This document shows, in pieces, positions 1 through 7,596 of a stretch of 64,000 nucleotides of DNA. Positions within the stretch are counted from its first letter, which is position 1, and each line of letters opens with the position of its first letter. The position numbers and the translations under genes are program-made. A model generated the notes under the pieces. It saw only the letters and a program-made list of their open reading frames with translations, had not been told where the DNA came from and ran no database searches. Location of the stretch: assembly GCF_030271535.1 (NCBI RefSeq), contig NZ_JASCXJ010000022.1:32228-96227 (forward strand), read 5' to 3'. Source of the DNA: Nocardiopsis sp. ATB16-24. Lineage in GTDB: Bacteria > Actinomycetota > Actinomycetes > Streptosporangiales > Streptosporangiaceae.

Positions 1-1
1 G

Positions 2-724
2 GTCGCCGCCCAGACCGGCATGGAACTGCGGGTGATGCTGCGTCACGGGGAGCAGTTCCTGCTGACCATGGTGATCCCGGTGCTGCTGCTGGTGGGCTTC
101 AGCCTCGTCTCGGTACTGGACGTGGGCGAGGGCGCTCGGGTGGACGCGCTCACCCCCGGCGTGCTGGCGCTGGCGGTGATGTCCACGTCGTTCACCGGTC
201 TGGCCATCGGCACCGGTTTCGAGCGCCGCTACGGAGTGCTCAAGCGCCTTGGGGCGACGCCGTTGTCCCGGTTCGGCCTGTTGGCCGCCAAGACCCTGGC
301 GGTGCTGGGCGTGCAGGCGATCCAGGCGACCCTGCTGTGCGCGGTCGCGCTGGCCCTGGGCTGGTCCCCCTCGCTGACGCCCCTCGGCGTGTCGGCGGCG
401 ATCACGCTGGTGCTGCTGGCGACCGCCGCGTTCAGTTCGTTGGCCCTGTTGATGGCCGGCACGCTGCGCGCCGAGGCGACCCTGGCCGGGGCCAACCTTG
501 TGTACGTGCTGATGTTGGGTCTGGGCGGGGTGCTGTTCCCCACCAGCAGCTTCCCCGGTCCGCTGGAACAGGCCGTCTCGGTGCTGCCGATCACGGCTCT
601 CAGCTCGGGGCTGCGCGCGGTCCTGACCGACGGCACCCTTCCCGGCCTGGGCGCGTTCGCGGTACTGGCCGTGTGGACCCTCGTCGGCGGCCTTCTGGCC
701 AGTCGCTTCTTCCGCTGGGACTGA
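2..724 (+). CDS. ABC-2 type transporter permease (5' truncated)
   Basis: This is the membrane subunit of an ABC exporter and runs in from the left edge. The frame is already open at base 2 (V-A-A-Q-T-G before the first Met at base 20), and relatives carry a short cytoplasmic leader before this point, so I treat the gene as truncated rather than starting at base 20. About six hydrophobic segments are visible: the first follows an RHGEQFLLT stretch and the last lies just before the C-terminal ASRFFRWD. In actinobacteria an ABC ATPase/permease pair lies directly upstream of ctaA, near the suf cluster, and this copy fits that arrangement. The substrate is unknown. The ATPase gene would lie outside the window. 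Confidence 0.85.
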   Translation, partial: VAAQTGMELRVMLRHGEQFLLTMVIPVLLLVGFSLVSVLDVGEGARVDALTPGVLALAVMSTSFTGLAIGTGFERRYGVLKRLGATPLSRFGLLAAKTLAVLGVQAIQATLLCAVALALGWSPSLTPLGVSAAITLVLLATAAFSSLALLMAGTLRAEATLAGANLVYVLMLGLGGVLFPTSSFPGPLEQAVSVLPITALSSGLRAVLTDGTLPGLGAFAVLAVWTLVGGLLASRFFRWD

Positions 725-753
725 ACGGTCTCCGGCTTCGACCTCCACCCGGT

Positions 754-1452
754 TCAGCCGAGGGGCACCAGCCTCCACCGCTGGTGTGCCTGCCCCTCGT
801 CCGGCGCCTGGGCGACGAGGGTGCCGTTGTCCGGTGCGCCGCCCTGTCCCTCCAGTGCCTGGCCGGTGGCCCGATTGACCAGTCGGATCAGGCCGGGGCC
901 GGCCTCGATCACCGTCCAGTGCTGGTTGGGCGCGCCCGTGCGGGTGAGCATCGCCGCGCCGGGCCCGGCCTCGGGATCCTCGGGGATCTCCAGGAGTTTG
1001 CCGCTGCCCACGCCCTCGACCTCGTAGAAACCCCCGTCCAGGGGGACGAACCGCCACTGTTGGTTGTCCTGGTCGTGTCGGTCCCACAGATGTACGTGGG
1101 CGCCGTTGGCCGTGGAGCCCCCCGCCACGTCGATGACGCGGTCGCCGTGCGTGTTCTGTAGAACGTAGACGAGTTCGGGGTCCAGGCCCGCCGGATGGGT
1201 CTCCTCCTGTTCCTCGGACTCTTCGGACTCCTCGGCCTCCTCGACCGGCTCGGGGCCACCGGAGGGCTGGACGAGGATCCCCGAGACCACCAGGTCCGCC
1301 CCTTCGGGCCGTGCGTCGCCGTCGTTGGTGAGCAGACCGGCGGCGTAGCCGCCGACGGCCACGGCCAACAGCAGCGCCAGGGCTCCTGCGACGATCGGCC
1401 AGTGGGGAACGTACCGTTCGTGGGCACTGGCGGCACGGCGGCGTCGGGACAT
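754..1452 (-). CDS. Membrane-anchored ricin B-type lectin domain protein
   Basis: The 232-aa protein starts with a basic cytoplasmic stretch and one transmembrane helix (about residues 20-42), followed by an acidic low-complexity linker rich in Glu and Ser-Glu-Glu (about 65-85). The C-terminal ~140 residues form a ricin-type beta-trefoil with three QW-like repeats (DNQQWRF, PNQHWTV, HQRWRLV). The family binds carbohydrate, so an extracellular sugar-binding or wall-associated role is likely. No catalytic domain is present. It is transcribed away from the small membrane gene at 1579, and only 126 bp separate the two starts. The ligand cannot be predicted. Confidence 0.8.
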   Translation of the reverse strand: MSRRRRAASAHERYVPHWPIVAGALALLLAVAVGGYAAGLLTNDGDARPEGADLVVSGILVQPSGGPEPVEEAEESEESEEQEETHPAGLDPELVYVLQNTHGDRVIDVAGGSTANGAHVHLWDRHDQDNQQWRFVPLDGGFYEVEGVGSGKLLEIPEDPEAGPGAAMLTRTGAPNQHWTVIEAGPGLIRLVNRATGQALEGQGGAPDNGTLVAQAPDEGQAHQRWRLVPLG

Positions 1453-1578
1453 GCGAGGGACTCCAGCGGGCTACGGGTGGGGGACGTGGGGACCCACGAC
1501 CCCGAACCATTTCACACCACCTGGACCGTTTCGTGCATATTCGCTGGGAAACGTGAGCGAAGGGATAGGGTCCCGCCT

Positions 1579-1983
1579 ATGGAAGCGATCGGAGTGCCCT
1601 GGTTCATCGCGATCCGCCAGCTGGGGCCACCACTGCTCCTGCTCGCGGTGGGCGGCGCCCTGGTGGTGTGGCGGCGACCGGCGCGCCCCGGTCTGGTGTG
1701 GGCCGCCTTGGCGACGCAGCTGGTCGCGGCGGGGTTGCCCTATCTGTGGATCACATCGCAGATCCTCACCGACCAGGCGGAGAAGACGGTCTACGGGTTG
1801 GTCATGACCCTGCTGCAACCGCTGGTGGCGATGGTGGCCTGGGCACTGCTGCTGGTCGCGGCCCTGGCCCCGCCTCCGGCCTCCGTCGGGGGTCCTCGAC
1901 GTGTCCGCGGCGACCGAGGAGCGCGAGGGGCCACCGAGGAGGGGGCGGGGGAGACGGAGAGGACGCCCGAAAACATAGGATGA
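1579..1983 (+). CDS. Small hypothetical membrane protein
   Basis: I start this 134-aa protein at the ATG at 1579 (MEAIGVPWF). The frame is open further upstream, but that part would run through the promoter region and antisense to the lectin gene. Three to four hydrophobic segments are visible (about residues 10-30, 38-58 and 70-95), followed by a charged Arg/Glu/Gly-rich cytoplasmic tail. I recognise no family. The gene ends 6 bp before the EamA transporter start, so the two are probably co-transcribed. Confidence 0.6.
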   Translation: MEAIGVPWFIAIRQLGPPLLLLAVGGALVVWRRPARPGLVWAALATQLVAAGLPYLWITSQILTDQAEKTVYGLVMTLLQPLVAMVAWALLLVAALAPPPASVGGPRRVRGDRGARGATEEGAGETERTPENIG

Positions 1984-1989
1984 TTTTCC

Positions 1990-2922
1990 ATGAGCGTCTC
2001 GGAGCACGACAGGTCGCCGCGGTCCTCGCTCCGCGCGTTGGAGGCGGTGCCACCGGTCTGGCTGGTGCTCGTGGGAATCGTCTCGGTACAGACCGGCGCC
2101 GGCGTGGCCAAGGGGCTGTTCGAGTCCCTTCCCCCCGCGGCCGTCGTGTGGTTGAGACTGCTGACCTCGGCGGTGCTCCTGGCCCTCGTGGCGCGCCCGG
2201 TGCTGCGCGCCCGCTCACGCTCCGACTGGCTGGTGGTGCTCGGCTACGGCGTCGCGTTGGCACTGATGAACTTCTTCATCTACCAGGCTTTCGCGCGGAT
2301 CCCCCTGGGCATCGCCGTCACCATCGAGTACCTGGGTCCCCTGGCCATCGCGATCCTGGGCTCGCGTCGCCGGATCGACCTGTTGTGGGCCGCCCTGGCC
2401 GGCCTGGGCGTGGTCGCCCTGGGGCTGGAATCGGGCTCGATGGATCCCCTGGGCATCGTCTTCGCCGTGCTCGCCGCGGCGGCGTGGGCGGGCTACATCC
2501 TGCTCAGCGCGGCGACGGGTCGTCGGTTCAGCGGCTCTTCGGGACTGGCGATCGCCAGCGTGGTCGGCGTGGTGATCATGGCCCCCATGGGCGTCATCGA
2601 GGGCGGAACGGCCCTGCTGGACTGGCGTCTACTGCTGTTCGGCCTGGTGGTGGGGGTGCTGTCCTCGGTGGTGCCCTACACCCTGGAACTGAACGCGCTG
2701 CGTCGGATGCCGCCCCGGGTGTTCGGTGTGCTGATGAGCCTGCAACCCGCAGCGGCGGCCCTGGTGGGGCTGGTACTGCTGGGTGAACTGCTCACCCCGT
2801 GGCAGTGGCTGGCGGTCGTGTGCGTGATCACGGCCAGCGCGGGCTCCACGCGCACCTCGGCGCACGACGCCGACGGGCGGGAGACCGGCGGGAGGGCGGA
2901 CGTTGAAGGCCGAGGCCGTTGA
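1990..2922 (+). CDS. EamA/DMT-superfamily exporter, RhtA-like
   Basis: This 310-aa protein has about ten predicted transmembrane segments arranged as two EamA repeats, the hallmark of drug/metabolite transporters. It resembles the RhtA threonine/homoserine exporter branch: the N-terminal IVSVQTGAGVAKGLFESLPP region and the second repeat NALRRMPPRVFGVLMSLQPA are typical. The likely role is efflux of amino acids or related small metabolites across the cytoplasmic membrane; substrate specificity is inferred from family only. The ATG at 1990 lies six bases after the preceding gene's stop, suggesting a two-gene operon. Confidence 0.85.
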   Translation: MSVSEHDRSPRSSLRALEAVPPVWLVLVGIVSVQTGAGVAKGLFESLPPAAVVWLRLLTSAVLLALVARPVLRARSRSDWLVVLGYGVALALMNFFIYQAFARIPLGIAVTIEYLGPLAIAILGSRRRIDLLWAALAGLGVVALGLESGSMDPLGIVFAVLAAAAWAGYILLSAATGRRFSGSSGLAIASVVGVVIMAPMGVIEGGTALLDWRLLLFGLVVGVLSSVVPYTLELNALRRMPPRVFGVLMSLQPAAAALVGLVLLGELLTPWQWLAVVCVITASAGSTRTSAHDADGRETGGRADVEGRGR

Positions 2923-3004
2923 GGCCGCATCGGCAAGGCCCCACGGGACCGGGAGGCGGCCCTCCTGAAGCTCCGATGAGAACCAATCGACTACTTAGTG
3001 TTTT

Positions 3005-3014
3005 TGAGTACTCA
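3005..3014. promoter_or_regulatory. TGAGTACTCA palindrome in AT-rich leader
   Basis: A perfect 10-bp palindrome sits in an unusually AT-rich stretch (about 2980-3030), roughly 65 bp upstream of the secreted-peptide gene. This AT dip is the probable promoter region, and the palindrome could be an operator. I cannot assign a regulator. Confidence 0.3.
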
Positions 3015-3077
3015 CAAATGGTTATCTGTCCTGGTGGGTCGGCCAAACGGCCCGACCCCGCATTCGGAAGGGGAACC

Positions 3078-3305
3078 ATGCGCACCACCGCCAAGATCAC
3101 GATGACCGCTCTCTTCACCGCCGGGCTGCTCGGTATGGGCTTCGGCTCCGCCAACGCCGGAGAGTGGAGGGGATACGACAAGGACAACTCGGTCGACCAG
3201 GCGTGCGTGTACGCGCAGGACGTGGACGGCACCGGTCTGCTCGGTCTCGGACTCGGTCTGCAGTTGAACCTGCTGAACAACTGCATCAACTTCAACGACG
3301 ACTAG
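3078..3305 (+). CDS. Small secreted, aggregation-prone peptide
   Basis: The 75-aa product begins at an ATG preceded by GGAAGGGG. A Sec signal peptide is clear: MRTTAK, a hydrophobic core about residues 8-24, then the cleavage-like SANA-GEW. The mature peptide of about 48 residues has two cysteines roughly 25 apart and between them a run of Gly-Leu alternation followed by QLNLLNN. That composition recalls the surface-active chaplin/rodlin type of secreted actinomycete peptide, but I see no chaplin domain and do not claim homology. An AT-rich promoter region precedes it and a strong terminator follows, so it is a monocistronic unit. Confidence 0.7.
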   Translation: MRTTAKITMTALFTAGLLGMGFGSANAGEWRGYDKDNSVDQACVYAQDVDGTGLLGLGLGLQLNLLNNCINFNDD

Positions 3306-3338
3306 GACGAGGGCCGACCGTCGTCGGTGCTCTTCTTC

Positions 3339-3373
3339 GGAGGGGGCTCCCGCCCACAGGAGCCCCCTCCTTT
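3339..3373 (+). terminator. Intrinsic terminator of the secreted-peptide gene
   Basis: A perfect 12-bp inverted repeat (GGAGGGGGCTCC at 3339-3350, GGAGCCCCCTCC at 3359-3370) with an 8-nt loop is followed by TTT. It lies 34 bp after the peptide stop codon and also insulates the downstream ctaA promoter. Confidence 0.85.
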
Positions 3374-3451
3374 CGTCGTCCGTGGCGTCGGCGCAGGTCG
3401 TCGTACGTGGTGTCGGTGCAGGTGGAGCCGGTCACCGGCACGCAAAACGAT

Positions 3452-3471
3452 GTACTACAGTCTGTCGTATG
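3452..3471 (+). promoter_or_regulatory. Operator/promoter of ctaA (BlaI-like dyad, leaderless)
   Basis: The dyad ACTACA-gtc-TGTCGT (3454-3468) ends exactly at the ctaA ATG (3469). Inside it, TACAGT at 3456-3461 fits a -10 hexamer placed 7 bp before the ATG. No Shine-Dalgarno precedes the ATG, which fits a leaderless mRNA whose promoter would be occluded by a bound repressor. The same sequence recurs in front of ctaB and the Rieske gene. The half-sites resemble those of BlaI/MecI/CopY-type regulators; the regulator itself is not in the window. Confidence 0.65.
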
Positions 3472-4584
3472 TCTGTTTCCCCGGCCTCCGCGGCACCGGC
3501 CGCGAACACACTCCCCCCAGTCGCGGCGGAGGACATCGTCCTCCTCGGAGTCCCCCTGTGGGGCTGGCAGATCGCCGTCGCGGCGGCCGGAGTCCTCGCA
3601 CTGGTGCTTCTGGCGCGCACCATCTGGAACCCCACCCCGAGGTCCCTGCGCGCCTGGACCCTGGGCAACATCATCGTCAACGCCGGTATCGCCGTCACCG
3701 GTGCGACCGTACGCGTCACCTCCTCGGGACTGGGCTGCTCGGAATGGCCCAAGTGCACGCCCGAGAGCTTCGTGCCCATCGACACCGGGCACGCCGCGCT
3801 CAACGCCGCCATCGAGTTCGGCAACCGAACGCTCACCTTCGTCGTACTCGCGGTCGCCGTCATCACCCTCATCGCGGTCATCCGCGTGAGACCACGCCGC
3901 CGTGACCTCGTCCGGTTGGCCGCCCTCGTTCCCTTCGGTGTCCTGGGCCAGGGCGTCGTCGGCGGTATCACCGTCTGGAGCGACCTGCACCCCGCCTCGG
4001 TCGCCGCGCACTTCCTGCTGTCCATGGTGGTGGTCTTCATCACCGTGGCCCTGTACGTACGCTGCCGGGAGCCCGAGGGCAGGCCGCATGTGTCCGTGGG
4101 CCCCATGCTGCACGCGGTCAGCATCGGCCTGGTCGTGGTCGGTTTCGCGCTCCTGGTCGCCGGTACCGTGGTGACCGGCACCGGGCCGCACGGAGGCGAC
4201 GCCGCCGCTCCGCGTTGGCCCTTCGACCTGCACGTGGTCACCCGACTGCACTCGGCGTTGGCCTGGTCGACCCTGGCGGGCTCGGCGTTGGCCTTCGGCA
4301 TCGCCTTCCGCGGCGGTGCCGGTCGCCCCGTCAAGACGAGCAGCACGTTCCTGCTCGTCACGGTGCTCTTGCAGGGTGTGCTCGGCTACGTGCAGTACGC
4401 CCTGGGCCTGCCCGAGAGCCTGGTCGTCCTGCACGTCCTGGGTTCGGCGCTGACCTGGATCGCGATCTGTCGCCTGTACTTCTCCACCACGCGTCTGGTG
4501 CCCGTGGGGCGGGACCTCAGCGCAGATCCTGTCGCTGCCGGTGGGACGGGGGGCCTTCTTGCCGAGCACGCGCCCGGGCGATGA
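3469..4584 (+). CDS. ctaA: Heme A synthase (COX15/CtaA family)
   Basis: CtaA oxidises the C8 methyl group of heme O to a formyl group, giving heme A for cytochrome aa3 oxidase. This 371-aa protein shows the expected eight-helix pattern with two homologous halves. It carries the paired extracellular cysteines typical of the Gram-positive type (SGLGCSEWPKC, about residue 85) and conserved helix His residues (SVAAHFLL, DLHVVTRLHS, VLHVLG). The start is the leaderless ATG at 3469, where the upstream dyad ends. The 3' end overlaps the convergent PrsW gene by 68 bp. Its partner ctaB lies just beyond PrsW on the opposite strand, and the two share an operator sequence. Confidence 0.93.
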   Translation: MSVSPASAAPAANTLPPVAAEDIVLLGVPLWGWQIAVAAAGVLALVLLARTIWNPTPRSLRAWTLGNIIVNAGIAVTGATVRVTSSGLGCSEWPKCTPESFVPIDTGHAALNAAIEFGNRTLTFVVLAVAVITLIAVIRVRPRRRDLVRLAALVPFGVLGQGVVGGITVWSDLHPASVAAHFLLSMVVVFITVALYVRCREPEGRPHVSVGPMLHAVSIGLVVVGFALLVAGTVVTGTGPHGGDAAAPRWPFDLHVVTRLHSALAWSTLAGSALAFGIAFRGGAGRPVKTSSTFLLVTVLLQGVLGYVQYALGLPESLVVLHVLGSALTWIAICRLYFSTTRLVPVGRDLSADPVAAGGTGGLLAEHAPGR

Positions 4585-5812
4585 CATCGGCGAGGTCGGC
4601 CCGGTGTAGGAACCCCGAATCCGCCGGGCTCTCCGCCCAGCCGGGGACGACCGGTCGCGGCGACCGCCCCAGGAAGGTGTCCCGGGCCACGTGCATGAGC
4701 GCGAGGAAGGCGTCCCGTCTGTTCTTCCAGTCCGATCCGGCCGACCCCGTGTCGACCCGGCGGTGCAACAGCGCCAGTTCGGTCGCGGCCAGTTGGTACT
4801 CCCTCATCGCCGTACGGCCTCCACGCCCGGCGTTGCGCGCCGCCCACTCACGGGCCCGTCGACGGGCTCTGAGGGAGCTGAGCATGGTGATGTCGGCCGG
4901 GGTGACCAGACCGGTGGCGACGTAGGGCGGCAGGTGGAGGGCGATCGCGCCGACCTGCCTGTGCCGGTCACGTGCGACCAGCGCCAGGATGCCCAGGAGC
5001 ACACCGAACAGCACCATGTAGGCCACCGCCAGGCCGTGCCAGCCGAAGTAGGTGGACCCGTTCCACAGTCCGTGCAGCAGTACGGCCGCCACCCATCCGG
5101 CGACGGGCGCCAGTAGACGCAGCGGACCTGTGCGCATGGCGGCGTAGGCCACCCCGATGCCGATCATCGCGGTGAAGACGGGGTGCCCCAGGGGGGCGAC
5201 GACCCCGCGGATGGCGAAGGTCGCGACCAGGGTCCCGTCGAAGAACGCGCCGAGGAAGTACAGGATGTTCTCGGTGAAGGCGAAGCCGGTGGCCACCATC
5301 CCGGCGTAGACCACCCCGTCGGTGAAGGTGTCGATCTCGTGACGACGCCGCCAGAGCAGGATGAGCAACACCATGCCCTTGGCGCTCTCCTCCACCACAG
5401 GGGCGACGATCGACGTGGTCAGGAGGCCTCCCAGCTCCTGTCCGAACAGCGGCACGGTGACGTGGGCCAGCCCCCAACTGTTGAACAACAGGGAGGCCAG
5501 CACCGCCACCCCCGCGCCCCAGACGAAGGCGAAGAACAGCACCCACCCCGGTTCGGGTTCGAGTCGATCGAGCATGAGGATCAGCGGTACCAGGATGCAC
5601 ACCGGGACGACCGCGGCCACGAGACTGACCGCGAAGCCGAGACCACCGTCGATCCCCGAGGCGGCCCCTCCCTCCAGGGCGAGCGACCACAGGTAGACCA
5701 GCATCCCGATCATGCAGACCACGCTGAGGGCGGTGCCCAGGGCGAGGGTCGGCGAACGGCGGGAGCGGCGGCCTTGCAGGATGGCCTTGCTGTCGAGACG
5801 GGGCATGGGCAC
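4517..5812 (-). CDS. PrsW-family intramembrane metalloprotease
   Basis: This 431-aa integral membrane protein has about eight hydrophobic segments in its first 300 residues. It carries the PrsW signature: VVEESAKG (EExxK, 141-145), FAFTEN (178-182) and GHPVFTAM (209-216), which form the presumed metal site within the membrane. The C-terminal ~130 residues are soluble, basic and helix-rich, longer than in minimal PrsW. In Bacillus, PrsW performs site-1 cleavage of an anti-sigma factor; whether this protein does so is unknown. It converges on ctaA with a 68-bp coding overlap, and 123 bp separate its start from the ctaB stop. Confidence 0.85.
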   Translation of the reverse strand: MPMPRLDSKAILQGRRSRRSPTLALGTALSVVCMIGMLVYLWSLALEGGAASGIDGGLGFAVSLVAAVVPVCILVPLILMLDRLEPEPGWVLFFAFVWGAGVAVLASLLFNSWGLAHVTVPLFGQELGGLLTTSIVAPVVEESAKGMVLLILLWRRRHEIDTFTDGVVYAGMVATGFAFTENILYFLGAFFDGTLVATFAIRGVVAPLGHPVFTAMIGIGVAYAAMRTGPLRLLAPVAGWVAAVLLHGLWNGSTYFGWHGLAVAYMVLFGVLLGILALVARDRHRQVGAIALHLPPYVATGLVTPADITMLSSLRARRRAREWAARNAGRGGRTAMREYQLAATELALLHRRVDTGSAGSDWKNRRDAFLALMHVARDTFLGRSPRPVVPGWAESPADSGFLHRADLADVIARARARQEGPPSHRQRQDLR

Positions 5813-5887
5813 CGATCGTAGCGGGAAACACGACGGGCACCGCCTCCGGTCGTGGGGCGGGCGCCCGAGCTCCCCGGGGACGGCGAA

Positions 5888-5918
5888 GGGCGGCGTCCCG
5901 ATCTTCAGGACGCCGCCC
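5888..5918 (-). terminator. ctaB terminator hairpin
   Basis: Perfect 11-bp arms (GGGCGGCGTCC / GGACGCCGCCC) separated by 9 nt, located 17 nt past the ctaB stop codon on the minus strand. Confidence 0.75.
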
Positions 5919-5935
5919 CGGGCTCAGAGGGCTCC

Positions 5936-6901
5936 TCAGCCCAGGAGGTTGGCGATCAGCGGGTCGACGGTGACCGCCACGAACAACAGCGCCAGGTAGG
6001 CGTTGGACAGGTGGAAGAAGCCCATCGTCTTGAGCCGGGCCCCGCTCACCCCGGCACGGGAGCGGCTGAGCAGCCGGTGGGCCTGGACCACGAGCAGCGC
6101 CCCCAACGCGATGGCGACCGCGCCGTAGAACCAGGTGGTGCCCGCGACCGGCCAGAAGGCGACCGACACGATCGCGGTGGCCCAGCTGTAGAGCACGCAT
6201 TCCAACAGCACGCGGCGGTCGCCGGCGACCACGGGGAGCATCGGGACCTTGGCCTGGGCGTAGTCCTCCCGGTAGCGCATGGCCAGTGTCCAGGTGTGCG
6301 GCGGCGTCCAGAAGAACACCACCAGGAACAGCACGAACGGCGCCCAGTCCAGACTGTTGGTGACCGCCGCCCAGCCGATGAGCACCGGCATGCACCCGGC
6401 GATACCGCCCCACACCACGTTCTGCGCGGTGCGCCGCTTGAGCAGCAGCGTGTACACGAAGATGTAGAACAGGATCGCGAAGACCGACAGCACCGCCGAC
6501 AACGGATTCACCAGCAGGGCGAACCCGACCGTGGAGCCCACGGCCAACACCAGTCCGTAGACGAGCGCCCCGCGCGGGGTCACCAGTTCCATCGCGCCCG
6601 GACGCTGACGGGTGCGACGCATCTCACGGTCGATGTCGCGGTCGATGTAACAGTTCATCGCGTTGGCGCTGGCCGCCGACATGGTACCGAAGAGCAGAGT
6701 GGCCACCGCCGTCCACAGCGGAGGAACGCCTCCCGCTGCGACGAACATCACCGGGATGGTGGTGATGAGCAGCAGTTCGATGACGCGCGGCTTGGAGAGC
6801 GCGACGTAGGCGCGGACGTACTCGCCGAAGGAGGCTCTGCGGGAGATCTCGGGCTCGGAGCCGCCCCGCTCGGTGTGCGGAGCACGGTTGGTCAGGGCCA
6901 T
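5936..6901 (-). CDS. ctaB: Protoheme IX farnesyltransferase (heme O synthase)
   Basis: CtaB attaches the farnesyl group to protoheme IX to make heme O, the substrate of CtaA. The protein is a UbiA-type prenyltransferase with about nine membrane helices. The first Asp-rich motif is intact: [15 protein letters not shown] supplies N83, D87 and D91 (NxxxDxxxD), and [13 protein letters not shown] forms the second conserved loop. I chose the ATG at 6901 (321 aa). The frame extends to a TTG at 6988, but the added residues are hydrophilic and atypical, and neither start has a strong ribosome-binding site. The gene is divergent from tkt; the operator-like dyad at 7065-7083 lies about 165 bp upstream. 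Confidence 0.92.
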   Translation of the reverse strand: MALTNRAPHTERGGSEPEISRRASFGEYVRAYVALSKPRVIELLLITTIPVMFVAAGGVPPLWTAVATLLFGTMSAASANAMNCYIDRDIDREMRRTRQRPGAMELVTPRGALVYGLVLAVGSTVGFALLVNPLSAVLSVFAILFYIFVYTLLLKRRTAQNVVWGGIAGCMPVLIGWAAVTNSLDWAPFVLFLVVFFWTPPHTWTLAMRYREDYAQAKVPMLPVVAGDRRVLLECVLYSWATAIVSVAFWPVAGTTWFYGAVAIALGALLVVQAHRLLSRSRAGVSGARLKTMGFFHLSNAYLALLFVAVTVDPLIANLLG

Positions 6902-7596
6902 CAGTACCGCGTCCCCACGGCCGGACGGCTCGTTCGCGTCCCCACGGGGGGCACCGGCTCGGTTACAGACACGCGGATACCTCGACAACTCTAGGGGTTT
7001 CGATACTGCTCGCCACGCGGGGTAGAGCGGATCGACAAAGCGTCAGGATCTGCGGAAACCCCGTCAACGACATACTGTAGTACTTCCTTGTCGGCACCGG
7101 AGACCAGCCCCCTGCCAAGGGAAACGTCCCGTCCACGGGACGCTCACCACCTCAGGGGTCGCCGGGGTGGACACCAGGCTCGCATACGCCCCGACACGCC
7201 TCCAACGCGCCACCCTCCGAGGAGACCGGGCCACGGCACCGATCGAGCACCCCGCGCAACCGGATCGTCACGGAGGGCTTCGAAGGTTACCCACACCACC
7301 CCGTTACCGGCCGGTAGGGGGCGGTGTGGGGCAACGACATCCCGGGTAGCGGACGATAGGCTCGGTCATGGCTGACCCCGTCGTGGTCTCCAGTCCGCGA
7401 CGGCCGCCGTTCGGGGATATCCGAGGGCGACACGTCCACGTTCCACACAGCCATGCGTGGACACACCCTCCCCTCGGGTCCGCCCTCGTGGCGGTCCATC
7501 GGAATGCCCGGCGGTGGTTCGAAGACCAACGCGACCAGCACACCCCGCGTTCCAGCCGCCGGGCGCGGGGAGTGCCCAGAAGGAGAACGAAAGTCC
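6902..7596. other. Divergent ctaB/tkt intergenic region
   Basis: About 700 bp separate ctaB from tkt. The ctaB-oriented dyad and -10 lie at 7065-7083. The remainder up to the tkt start has no convincing ORF: frames through 7088-7500 lack a ribosome-binding site and read as Arg/Pro-rich noise. The tkt Shine-Dalgarno (AAGGAG, about 7580) is at the right end. A long tkt 5' leader is possible, but I recognise no riboswitch. Confidence 0.5.
7065..7083 (-). promoter_or_regulatory. Operator/promoter of ctaB (same dyad as ctaA)
   Basis: Read on the minus strand this is GTACTACAGTATGTCGT, identical to the ctaA site except at one position. The dyad arms ACTACA and TGTCGT are separated by 3 nt, and TACAGT is again positioned as a -10. 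The orientation matches ctaB, not tkt. Transcription starting just downstream would give a leader of about 165 nt to the ATG at 6901. Confidence 0.65.

Noticed and set aside
1195..1578. Upstream extension of the small membrane protein frame
   Set aside because: It runs antisense to the lectin gene and through the promoter; the ATG at 1579 with a membrane-protein start is far more likely.
7088..7375. Short ORFs between ctaB and tkt
   Set aside because: No ribosome-binding site, Arg/Pro/Thr-rich composition, no recognisable similarity.
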